Shown: positions 22,507-32,525 of the stretch, in pieces
Layout of the letters: each line of letters starts with the position of its first letter
Position numbering within the stretch: the stretch's first letter is position 1
DNA from: Lantana camara
Lineage: Eukaryota; Streptophyta; Magnoliopsida; Lamiales; Verbenaceae
DNA length: 64,000 bases
Direction: 5' to 3'
Assembly (NCBI GenBank): GCA_037501455.1
Contig: CM074855.1
Location: 34,009,001 to 34,073,000 of the forward strand
Program-made: the position numbers and the translations under genes
The notes under the pieces: generated by a model
Told to the model about the DNA's origin: nothing
The model's database searches: none
Seen by the model: the letters and a program-made list of their open reading frames with translations, nothing else

Positions 22507-25500
22507 ATGCAAACCCATTCGTATCCATCCTTAAGTCAAAAGAGTTGACTAAGTCCTAACTAACTCTGATTGGCTTCGGACCCTAAAATTCGTTTTAGAT
22601 TCCGATAGAGAAAGGCGTTCTCTAAAAGGCGAAGTTTTCAATTGTGAAGATTCGACCCGGGCCAAAAGAGAAGCAATCTGAGTTGAATGGATTTCTCCAA
22701 ACCACTTAAGAGCAATTGAACCACCTCATAAAAATGTTACAAGGTATAACATTATGGAATTATTCAAATATTCCAAATGAGAAAACAAGTGCACACAAAC
22801 AAGGTCTGAAGATCTTATTTGAAGATCTTGTGGTCTCGATCATTAACTGAGAAAAGAGTTCTCAATGCACTGATTGCTTACATTGCTTCCACCATCATTC
22901 AAACCCTTTATGCTCAACTAGAATGATGCTAATGTAGCATAGTTAATCATTTAGTTGATAATGGTTGAGAGCATCCTTAAGAAGGAACAAAAGGTTGTGA
23001 TGGTTAATTCTTCTTCTAGACTCACTAAGTTAAAGGCTTGAAGGCCTAAAGAAGAAGAAACCCTTAAGAGCCCAATGGAGGGGCATGTAAGGGGTACACC
23101 CAAAAGACATTAGAGATCAAATTGGACGTTTTCTTCTATGGTAGCAAATAAGGACTTTGAAAGGGAACTGCAAAGAGTATGAGTACTCTGAAATGTTACC
23201 TCGTTTAGTAATTCTACTAGGAATAGAATTCACAAGTCTTGAGTTGATTCTGCATAATCTGTTATGCAAAGACTCACAGCACTAATGTTCTGAACATACA
23301 ACGAGATAACAAAAGCAAGTGAGATGACAAAGCTTCGAATTACTTTGGAACGTTGAGACATAAAAGGATTAGCAAGTTAGACATCTTAGGATTATTTTTC
23401 GAAAATGAACCTAGAGAGTTAACTTCCTATGAATCCTATCTTAAAGGGAAACGTTCCCGAAACATGGTTTAGGTGAAACGTGGAACGTGCCAAAAATTCT
23501 AGTGGATTTCGATCCATGCTGATGAGTGTAAGATGCTTAATGTAAGCACTAGATACAATCGTCAGTTTAATCATTATGAATGAATGTACTTGTTGAAGTA
23601 CAAATTCGAAACTTATATGAAATTCTTAGAATTTCAAAAGGAGGTTAGGAACCGAAGTAGTCATAAGTTATAGGTAAATCGATATGATCTAGATAGCCAA
23701 TATCTTAGCAACTAATTCCTTAGTCATCTTAGAGATAAAAGGATTATCTCTCAGTAAACTAATTCGAGAACACCTTAGTGTTTCCGAATGAGGGAATGAA
23801 ACCTAATAGGATATGGTCCATTCCATAGTAAGCTTTACTGACTTATAATCATTCTAGGAATAAACTCCTAGAATATGCAGTTCGAGATTTTGAATTTAGC
23901 ACCTTCCAAAATCAGTCCTTTATTTGCACTATGCAATGTGGCATATTAAATTCCCTAATTATTCTTATCCAAGAATTTAATGGAATCCTCTTAAGTGAAT
24001 AGGATAGTGGGAGATAAGCTTGAAACGAGTTCAAGTTTATATAACAATATAGGATACCGTTTCTGCGATTCCCTTGGACAAAGGTTGTTTTTCTCAAGGA
24101 ATGTACCTTTCTTAAGGAATCGTTCCTATAGAAGAAGAAAGGCAAGCAAGCAGACCTCAAAGAAATTTGAGGATAAATATCCATGCCGCATATAGAAGAA
24201 ACGAGCCCATCTGATAAAACTTAGCCAAATTTTAGAGTATGTGCACGTGTCAAACCCTTCTCTTAAGACGCGTTCCTAGATAGCCAAGGAATTACTTGAA
24301 GAGGAGACACTGTCAGATTTGGAATCTGAGTAGTGTAAGCAAGCCTTGAAATCCAATAAGGATTCCGTATACTCAAACCAAGTTTTGACCTTGGTTGATC
24401 CATCTGATAGGATCAAGCTCGTGGAGCTTCGAGTGAATGAAAGCATTACAACCTTCTTGACGGTTGAAATGCAAAAGTCCATTTAGATTATGTTTACCAC
24501 ATCCTCATATTCTGACTATGAAACATGATAAATGAATATGAGAACTATGTTGTTCAATATGAGATTGAAAGAGACTGAAATAAGGTATTTCTATAAGTTT
24601 CGTATTCAGTGGGAGTATGCATAAGGTATGCAAATCCCTAAGTCAATCTGTGGATTGATAAAGGCTTCTAGGAGTTAGACAATTCGATTCCACAGTCAAA
24701 TCTTTTGACACAGATGGAAGTCGAATAAGTCTCAAAAGTGTACATATGAAAGTTAGTGATGTAAGAGTCAATTTTTGGTTCTTTAGAAGACGACATCCTT
24801 CTCATTAGGAATGTCAAGGATGACGTGAAAGTTACAAATTCTTGTTTAAGAAACAATTTGACATGAAAGATCTTAGTGATTATTCTTGATTATCGACATT
24901 GAGATTTATGGAAGATAGATCTAAGAGAATAAAAGGATTATCACAAAAGAGTGCATAAACAAAGGTACTAAAAGGAGTTTAGTATGGACAATGGAACAGC
25001 TCTTTTGAAGAGTATGTATCCTAAGATAACTTTAAGAAAGTTAGAATGTCCAAAATCCCTTTAAGTGAAAGGGTGCATAATGTATGAAAAGTTATGTACT
25101 AAGTTAGATATGGTGCAACACTAAGCGTAGTAGGCCGAATCTAATATGACCTCAGAGAAGGTCATTAGATCTCTGTAAAGGATGTCCTTAGAGTACTTGA
25201 GAAGAAATGAGGATATGTATTAGTTTACAGAGCCCAAAAGATCTTATCATTGAAAGGATATTTTGATGTAATTGTTGCATCAAACATAGATGATTGTAAA
25301 TCATTGAAAGGATGCAATTTTTGCCTCAATGGCAAAGCAACGTGTTGGAAACATTCCAAGCACGAACATGGCAAAATCTTGACTATTGTAGTTGAGTACT
25401 TAGTCGTCTTAAATACAGCTAAGGTAAGTGCTTGGGTAAGAAACTCCATCTAACTTGTTAGATGAAGTTCCTAGCATGAAACAATTCCTTTATCATTTTG

Positions 25501-25729
25501 TATGATAAAATGGATGGTTGCTCAAGTAAGAGAACCAAGACCTCACCAAGAGACTGAACACGTGATTACGAATCACTTTATAAGGAAAAGGTGTTTCCTA
25601 AGAGATGTGTAAACAAGAGGGTCACATCAGCAGAGAATATAGCAGATCCACTTTGGAAACGCCCAAAGTCAATAGGCTCTCAAAGTGCATCTTGAGAAGA
25701 TGGGACTTAGAGTACCTAAATGGCTTTTA
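22507..25729 (+). pseudogene. Copia-1 gag-pol pseudogene
   Basis: Collinear with the intact Copia-2 gene but riddled with stops, frameshifts and deletions (about 3.2 kb against 3.9 kb). The start region matches Copia-2 around its ATG, with the first codons damaged. Recognisable landmarks include GDKLETSSSLYNN...FCDS at about 24009-24070 (integrase C-terminal side), GYFDVIVAS...FCLNGKATCW at about 25256-25356 (RNase H), and KMGLRV at about 25696-25715 (C terminus). No ORF above about 90 codons survives. It cannot encode a working polyprotein. Confidence 0.88.
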
Positions 25730-25730
25730 C

Positions 25731-25745
25731 GGGCAAGTGGGAGAT
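25731..25745 (+). other. Copia-1 polypurine tract
   Basis: GGGCAAGTGGGAGAT abuts the TGTTAGG start of the 3' LTR. The same sequence abuts the Copia-2 LTR on the other strand. Confidence 0.8.
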
Positions 25746-26638
25746 TGTTAGGAATAGTGCCCTAGAAAGCCGATTAGTCATAATCAGTTTTGGGACTTTC
25801 CTAGTATCACAGACAATCTTTGAATAATATACAATTGATTAATATCATAGTCAAACACTTCTTTATATGCTCTTGTTTGGTATGCGTTTACTTTAGCTGT
25901 GCATGTATGAGAACTCCCCTAATCCTGATGACTTTAGGACTCTACCATTTAGGTGAAATGGTTCATGAAACGAGCCCTATATCACATAAGTCATGATTAG
26001 TAAAATGCTCCAAGCCGATGAGTCCTACAGACAGCGAGAGTGTCAACCTGACTCCTCTAAGGCTTGCTTGTGGGATCACGCCCTTAAGAAGGACCACATT
26101 GTTTCATGGAGGTGCAAAGTGTATAGTTGATACGTGCGTGATACATGAGGGTGCTTACTTCAATAAGTAAGTTCACTGAGGTGCCCCGTGTGAGAAGATT
26201 CCTAAATGGGAAAGGAAGTTTCTATTTCAGGAAATGGAAACTTCCAGATTAGGAAATATCTCACGAGTCATTGATGTGATTAATTGATCCTTAGACTTGA
26301 GGTTACATCTCACTTTATGAGTTAACTCTGTAGTCTTTGGTATAAGCTTTAAAGGGTGTCGCCTTAGACAACTGATTCAAGGCTTATGCTGGGGCTGCAC
26401 AAGTAACTCATGAAAGTGAATGAGAATCAAGAAAGGACCTACACTTGCATATGCAAGGTGATCTCTTATTGTGTAAGTCATTCATATGCCATATGGAGTC
26501 CTTGGCCAAGGCAGTAGATCAAGACATCAAGAAAAGGGTTTCTTGGATTGATATCAAATGGATATGAAATGCACTTAGCTTTAAGACCTAATTATTAGGG
26601 TTCTGATTATTCCCTTACCCTAGATCTTGGTTGAGAGA
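25746..26638 (+). repeat. Copia-1 3' LTR, first part
   Basis: 893 bp from TGTTAGG to the AGAGA target site. It matches 18050-18942 with scattered substitutions and is interrupted by Copia-2. Confidence 0.95.
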
Positions 26639-28588
26639 TGTTGGAAAACAGAAATCAGAAAGCAGCGGAATTTAAAAATTTTTCCCAACAAAAGGATCTA
26701 GGACTCGCAATCGTGTAACCAAATTCGTAAAGATAGAAAACTTACTTTTCTTTTATTCTTTCTTGAAGCGTTTCAAGCCACCCAAGAACGCTCTTCACGC
26801 GGCTTGATCCCCTCTCCTTGGTAAAGCTCGAATCTTCAAACTTCTAACTTGAAGTCTCTAGAGAAAGTCCACCAACTTGATCACAATCTAACTAGTAAGG
26901 ATGCTAGTTCTCTAGTTAGTGTTTGGGCTTAACCTAGGGTTTAATTTAATCTTGGAGAAAGGAAGGTGTTCAACACATGAACCAAGAATTGTCTATTAGC
27001 TCTAAAGGGGAGCTCGAGCTCCCCTATATATAGGCAAGGGAGTGCCGAAATTCCTAGTCCTTTATGGGCTAGGATTTTGGTCCCTCTCTCCTATTACTTG
27101 AGGATCAAGTATTTTCAACCTTGACTTTGAATTCTAATTCTAGTCAACTTTGAAGAGAGCTTAAAAAAATATCCAAACTATTTTTGGATAATTTTATACT
27201 TTATTTATTATAAAATAAATAACTTATTTTATCTAATTAATTAATTCATAATTAATTAACTAGATTATTTTCTCCAAAATTAGACTTTCTTTTTAATTCA
27301 AAATTAAACCAAAGTCTATTAAATAATTAACTAATTAATTATTTAATATATATATAATATATATATATATACACGTGTGTGACACGTGTCACAGTGACAC
27401 GTGTCACTCACGTGATCCACACGTGTGAATTCACACGTGTGGAACCCTCTTGGTCCGATTAACTCGTTTAATCATTTTCAAGCCTCAACTCATGTAACCA
27501 AGTTGTTGTGTGTGACCCTCTAGGTTCTCAATTCAATTAGCAGTGACCCCAATTAATTAATTCACTAATTAATTAATCAGTCCACAGATTAAACGACCAT
27601 AGTCTAGCAACAGGTGTTTAACCCCTAGCTGAATTGGAATGTTCGGATTCGACAGAACCTTTAAGTCATTGAATCATGTGAGATACAATCCTCCTACTTA
27701 CTATCTCTCAACCAAGATCTAGGGCAAGGGAATAATCAGAACCCTAATAATCCGGTCTTAAAGCTAAGTGCATTTCATATCCATTTGATCTCAATCCAAG
27801 AAACCCTTTTCTTGATGTCTTGATCTACTGCCTTGGCCAAGGACTCCATATGGCATATGAATGACTTACACAATAAGAGATCACCTTGCAAATGCAAGTG
27901 TAGGTCCTTTCTTGATTCTCATTCACTTTCATGAATCACTTGTGCAGCCCCAGCATAAGCCTTGAATCAGTTGTCTAAGGCGACACCCTTTAAAGCTTAT
28001 ACCTAAGACTACAGAGTTAACTCATAAAGTGACAAGGAACCTCAAGTCTAAGGATCAATTAATCACATCAATGACTCGTGAGATATTTCCTAATCTGGAA
28101 GTTTCCATTTCCTGAAATAGAAACTTCCTTTCCCATTTAGGAATGTTCTCACACGGGGCACCTCAGTGAACTTACTTATTAAAGTAAGCACCCTCATGTA
28201 TCACGCACGTATCAACTATACACTTTGCACCTCCATGAAACAAGGTGGTCCTTCTTAGGGGCGTGATCCCACAAGCAAGCCTTAGAGGAGTCAGGTTGAC
28301 ACTCCCACTGTCTGTAGGACTCATCGGCTTGGAGTATTTTACTAATCATGACTTATGTGACATAGGGCTCGTTTCATGAACCATTTCACCTAAATGGTAG
28401 AGTCCTAAAAGTCATCAGGATTAGGGGAGTTCTCATACATGCACAGCAAAAGTAAACGCATACCAAACAAGAGCATATAAAGAAGTGTTGCCTCAATTCG
28501 TTATTTTATTCAAAGATTGTCTGTGATTACAATAAGGAAAAGCACAAAGCGGATATGTAATCGGCTTTCTAGGGCACTATTCCTAACA
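26639..28588 (-). repeat. Copia-2 LTR (element 3' LTR)
   Basis: 1950 bp, TGTTGGAAAACA...CCTAACA in plus-strand reading. Contains six CACGTG boxes (27372, 27383, 27398, 27409, 27420, 27434), the palindrome at 27007-27024 and a TATA-like CTATATATAGG at 27024-27034 (plus-strand coordinates). Confidence 0.96.
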
Positions 28589-28604
28589 ATCTCCCACTTG
28601 CCCG
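28589..28604 (-). other. Copia-2 polypurine tract
   Basis: ATCTCCCACTTGCCCG on the plus strand reads as a purine-rich tract on the element strand, between the gag-pol stop and the 3' LTR. Confidence 0.8.
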
Positions 28605-31600
28605 TCAAAGCCATTCTAAAGCTACTCTAAGTCCCATCTTCTGAAGATGACCTTGGAAAGCTTCTCGACTAAGGGGTTTAGTAAGTGGATCTGCCACGTT
28701 CTCTGCTGATGTGACCCTCTCAATTTGCACATCTCCTCTTTTGATAATATCACGGATTAGGTGATACTTCCTCATAATGTGCTTGGTCCGTTGGTGAGAT
28801 CTTGGTTCTCTTGCTTGAGCAACCGCCCCAGTGTTGTCACAAAACACAGTAATGGGGTCTTTCATGCTAGGAACAACATTCAATTCTTGAATGAAGTTTC
28901 TAATCCAAACACCTTCCTTAGCTGCATCATTTGCAGCTAAGTATTCGGCCTCAGTGGTCGAATCAGCAGTGGTAGTTTGCTTGGAACTCTTCCAACTCAC
29001 TGCTCCGCCGTTTAGGCAGAAAATGTATCCTGACATTGACTTAAAATCATCTAAGTCAGATGCAAAGCTTGCATCGCAGTATCCTTCGACAGTAAGATCT
29101 TTCTGACCTCCGTAAACTAAGAATAAATCTTTAGTACTTTTCAAGTACTTAAGAATATTCTTCACGGCAGCCCAGTGACCATCTCCAGGGTCAGATTGGA
29201 AACGACTTGTTATACTAAGTGCATGAGCCACATCCGGTCGAGTACATAACATTGCATACATTATGCTACTTATTGCTGATGCATAAGGTGTATGAGTCAT
29301 TCTTTCCTTCTCAAGGTTAGTCTTAGGACACATTTTCTTTGAAAGACATGTTCCTACACTCATAGGAAGGTTCTTAACCTTTGCTGACTCCATATTGAAT
29401 CTCTTCAATACTTTGTCAATGTACATCGACTGTGATAGTCCTATTAACCTTCTAGATCTATCTCTATAGATTTTAATTCCAAGGATATAGGACGCATCAC
29501 CAAGATCTTTCATCTCGAATTGGTTCGATAACCATAACTTAGTCACTTTCATGTCATCCTTCGAATTCCCAATAAGAAGGATGTCATCAACATAAAGTAC
29601 TAAGAATTGCACTGAGGTCTCCAATTCCTTTCTATACACACATGACTCATTCGAAATTTGGATGAAGCCAAACGCTTTGACCGATTCATCAAATCGAATG
29701 TTCCAATTCCTAGAAGCCTGTTTCAATCCATAGATTGATCTTTGGAGTTTGCAAACCTTTTGCTCACTCCCACTGAATGTGAAACCTATGGGTTGCTCCA
29801 TATAAATGTCTTTGTCAATGTCACCATTGAGAAAGGCAGTTTTCACATCCATTTGCCATATCTCATAGTCATAATATGCAGCAATGGCAAGCATGATTCG
29901 AATGGACTTTTGCATTGCAACTGGTGAAAAGGTTTCGTCAAAGTCCACGCCGGGTCTCTGAGTGAATCCTTTTGCAACCAGTCTTGCTTTGTAGGCTGCA
30001 ATGCTTCCATCAACTCCAAGCTTTCTCTTAAAGATCCATTTGCAACCTATGGGTTTGACCCCATCAGGCAAATCTACCAAGGTCCAAACTTGGTTGGAGT
30101 TCATGGAATCCATTTCGGATTTCATGGCTTCTATCCACTGTTCAGAGTCAGAATCTGAAAGTGCCTCCTTATATGTCAAAGGATCATTATCCTTTTGAGA
30201 GATTTCATGGAAGAATCCATACCATCTCTCCGGCTGTCTAGGAGTACGTTCAGAACGCCTTAGAGGAGGATTTACATGTGTATCGAAATTCGTGATTGGT
30301 TGTAGTTGATCAGAGTGGGACGTTTCTTCAGTGGGTGGTATGGGGTCACTTTGTACTTCTTCTAATTCTATGATCTTGCCTTTCTTTTCTTTAAGGAACG
30401 GTTCCTCAAGAAAAGTGGCATTTCTGGAAACAAACACCTTTTGTTCAGATTGATCATAGAAGTAGTATCCTATGGATTCCTTAGGATAACCTACAAAGTA
30501 GCATAAGTTAGAACGAGATTCTAACTTATCTCCCACTGTCCTCTTCACGTAAGCAGGACAACCCCAAATTCTTAAGTAAGAATAACTAGGGATTTTACCA
30601 TGCCACATTTCATAGGGCGTTTTAGGGACTGACTTAGAGGGAACAAGATTCAAAATCTTTGCTGCACTTTCTAGGGCATAACCCCAGAAAGAAGGCGGTA
30701 AGTCAGTGAAACTCATCATGGAACGAACCATATCAAGTAGGGTTCGATTCCTTCTCTCAGAAACTCCATTAAGCTGAGGAGTTCCCGGAGGAGTCCACTG
30801 AGAGATAATCCCATTACCTTTGAGATGATTAAGGAATTCTTCACTAAGATATTCGCCTCCTCGATCAGATCGAAGTGCTTTGATCTTGTGACCAGTTTGG
30901 TTCTCAACCTCCTTTTGAAATTCTAAGAATTTCTCAAAAGCTTCAGATTTATACTTCATTAAGTATACATAACCATACCGACTAAAGTCGTCAGTGAAGG
31001 TTATGAAATACTGATGATTGTTTCTTGTGCTTACACTAAGCGGTCCACAAACATCAGTATGGATCAAATCCAGAACCTTAGAGGCACGTTCCACAGTTCC
31101 TTTAAAAGGAACTTTGGACATTTTTCCTTTGAGACAGGATTCGCAAGAAGTTAACTCTTTGAGATCATTTTCAGAGAATGATCCTAAAGTGTTTATCTTG
31201 CTAATTCTGTTCTTGGAAATGTGTCCTAATCTAGCGTGCCATAAGGGAGCTGAAACTTTGTCATCTCTCTTACGCTTTGTTTCTCGTTGTATATTCATAA
31301 TATTGATATTTTGAGTTAGGTAAAGTCCATTACTTAGAGTACCGATATGAACGGAAGAGTTGTTCCGTTTGATAAAGTATTTACCATTCTTAATATAAGT
31401 TTCATAACCTTCGCAATCTAATATTGGAACTGAAATTATATTACGAATAATGCTCGGTACATAAAGGACTTTGTTTAATACTAACTCAAAACTACCTAAA
31501 TCTAATCTAATTGTGCCTAAAGCTCGAGCTTCAACGTTTGAGCCATCGCCGATCTTCAAGACACATTCTCCTTCTTTGAGTTGTTGGACTTCACTTAGCA

Positions 31601-32525
31601 TCTGTACATCATTACAGATATGAGTTCCACAACCGGTATCAAGTACCCAAGAACTAGAATTAATAGAAAGATTTACTTCAACGAGAAAGATACCTTTCTT
31701 TAGAGTAGCCTTGTACTCTGGGCAGTTTCTCCTCCAATGTCCCGCTTTGCCACAATGGAAGCAAACATCCTCTTTCTGATCACGCTTCTTCTTTTGGGCC
31801 TTCCCCTTCGAAATGCCACCAGTGGGCCTAAGGGGTTTCTTCTTCTTCTTTTGGGCTTTCTTGCCCTTACCTTTAGAAGGCCCAGAAGAGGAAGATGGAG
31901 CATTCACCATCAAAACCTTATTGTCCTTCTTGATCGTGCTTTCAGCAGTCACAAGCTGACTAATCAGCTCAGCTACAGTAGCACCAGCATGATTCATGTT
32001 GAAGTTAAGGACAAATGGGTTGAATGATGGTGGGAGCGAAGCTAGCAACAAATCCACTGAAAGCTCATCTTTCAGCGGCATGTCCATGGAGGCAAGTTTC
32101 TCAGTAAGGGCAAGAAACTTGAGTCCATATTCATGGACACTTGAACCTTCCCTCATTCTCAAGTGGAATAATTCCTTTGAAGTGTTATACCTTGTAACAC
32201 GTTCATGAGGGCGGTAAAGTTGCTCTAAGTGGTCGTAAATCTCCCAAGCAAATTCCATGGCCTCATGTTGTCTTTGCAAGTCCGGAGACATGTTAGCCAA
32301 CATAAGACAACGGGCTTGGAGATTATCATCCTTCCACTTCTGAATCGCGTCCCGCTCGGCCCGAGTGGGAGCCTCCCCTTCAGGAGTAGGCTCCCCTTCG
32401 AAGAGAACATAAGTTCTCTTCTCAGAATCTAAAATGATTTTTAGATTCCTCAGCCAATCAGAATAGTTGGGACCAGTCAACTTGTTTGACTCGAGGATCG
32501 ATACAAGAGGGTTTTTGGTTGCCAT
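28605..32525 (-). CDS. Copia-2 gag-pol polyprotein, 1306 aa
   Basis: One uninterrupted ORF with all Ty1/Copia functions in order. Gag spans about residues 1-270 (UBN2-type core about 60-190) with a Lys-rich linker and a CCHC knuckle CFHCGKAGHWRRNC (255-268). The protease active site is LDTG (D296). The integrase zinc domain has H430, H435, C461 and C464, and its catalytic triad candidates are D491, D554 and E590. RT has D893 and YVDD (978-981). RNase H has D1151, E1192 and D1230. Integrase before RT fixes the superfamily as Copia. The ATG has a good context (GAAATGG). No stop, frameshift or missing catalytic residue was seen, which suits a recently active element making its own particle, integrase and reverse transcriptase. 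Confidence 0.97.
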   Translation of the reverse strand: MATKNPLVSILESNKLTGPNYSDWLRNLKIILDSEKRTYVLFEGEPTPEGEAPTRAERDAIQKWKDDNLQARCLMLANMSPDLQRQHEAMEFAWEIYDHLEQLYRPHERVTRYNTSKELFHLRMREGSSVHEYGLKFLALTEKLASMDMPLKDELSVDLLLASLPPSFNPFVLNFNMNHAGATVAELISQLVTAESTIKKDNKVLMVNAPSSSSGPSKGKGKKAQKKKKKPLRPTGGISKGKAQKKKRDQKEDVCFHCGKAGHWRRNCPEYKATLKKGIFLVEVNLSINSSSWVLDTGCGTHICNDVQMLSEVQQLKEGECVLKIGDGSNVEARALGTIRLDLGSFELVLNKVLYVPSIIRNIISVPILDCEGYETYIKNGKYFIKRNNSSVHIGTLSNGLYLTQNINIMNIQRETKRKRDDKVSAPLWHARLGHISKNRISKINTLGSFSENDLKELTSCESCLKGKMSKVPFKGTVERASKVLDLIHTDVCGPLSVSTRNNHQYFITFTDDFSRYGYVYLMKYKSEAFEKFLEFQKEVENQTGHKIKALRSDRGGEYLSEEFLNHLKGNGIISQWTPPGTPQLNGVSERRNRTLLDMVRSMMSFTDLPPSFWGYALESAAKILNLVPSKSVPKTPYEMWHGKIPSYSYLRIWGCPAYVKRTVGDKLESRSNLCYFVGYPKESIGYYFYDQSEQKVFVSRNATFLEEPFLKEKKGKIIELEEVQSDPIPPTEETSHSDQLQPITNFDTHVNPPLRRSERTPRQPERWYGFFHEISQKDNDPLTYKEALSDSDSEQWIEAMKSEMDSMNSNQVWTLVDLPDGVKPIGCKWIFKRKLGVDGSIAAYKARLVAKGFTQRPGVDFDETFSPVAMQKSIRIMLAIAAYYDYEIWQMDVKTAFLNGDIDKDIYMEQPIGFTFSGSEQKVCKLQRSIYGLKQASRNWNIRFDESVKAFGFIQISNESCVYRKELETSVQFLVLYVDDILLIGNSKDDMKVTKLWLSNQFEMKDLGDASYILGIKIYRDRSRRLIGLSQSMYIDKVLKRFNMESAKVKNLPMSVGTCLSKKMCPKTNLEKERMTHTPYASAISSIMYAMLCTRPDVAHALSITSRFQSDPGDGHWAAVKNILKYLKSTKDLFLVYGGQKDLTVEGYCDASFASDLDDFKSMSGYIFCLNGGAVSWKSSKQTTTADSTTEAEYLAANDAAKEGVWIRNFIQELNVVPSMKDPITVFCDNTGAVAQAREPRSHQRTKHIMRKYHLIRDIIKRGDVQIERVTSAENVADPLTKPLSREAFQGHLQKMGLRVALEWL

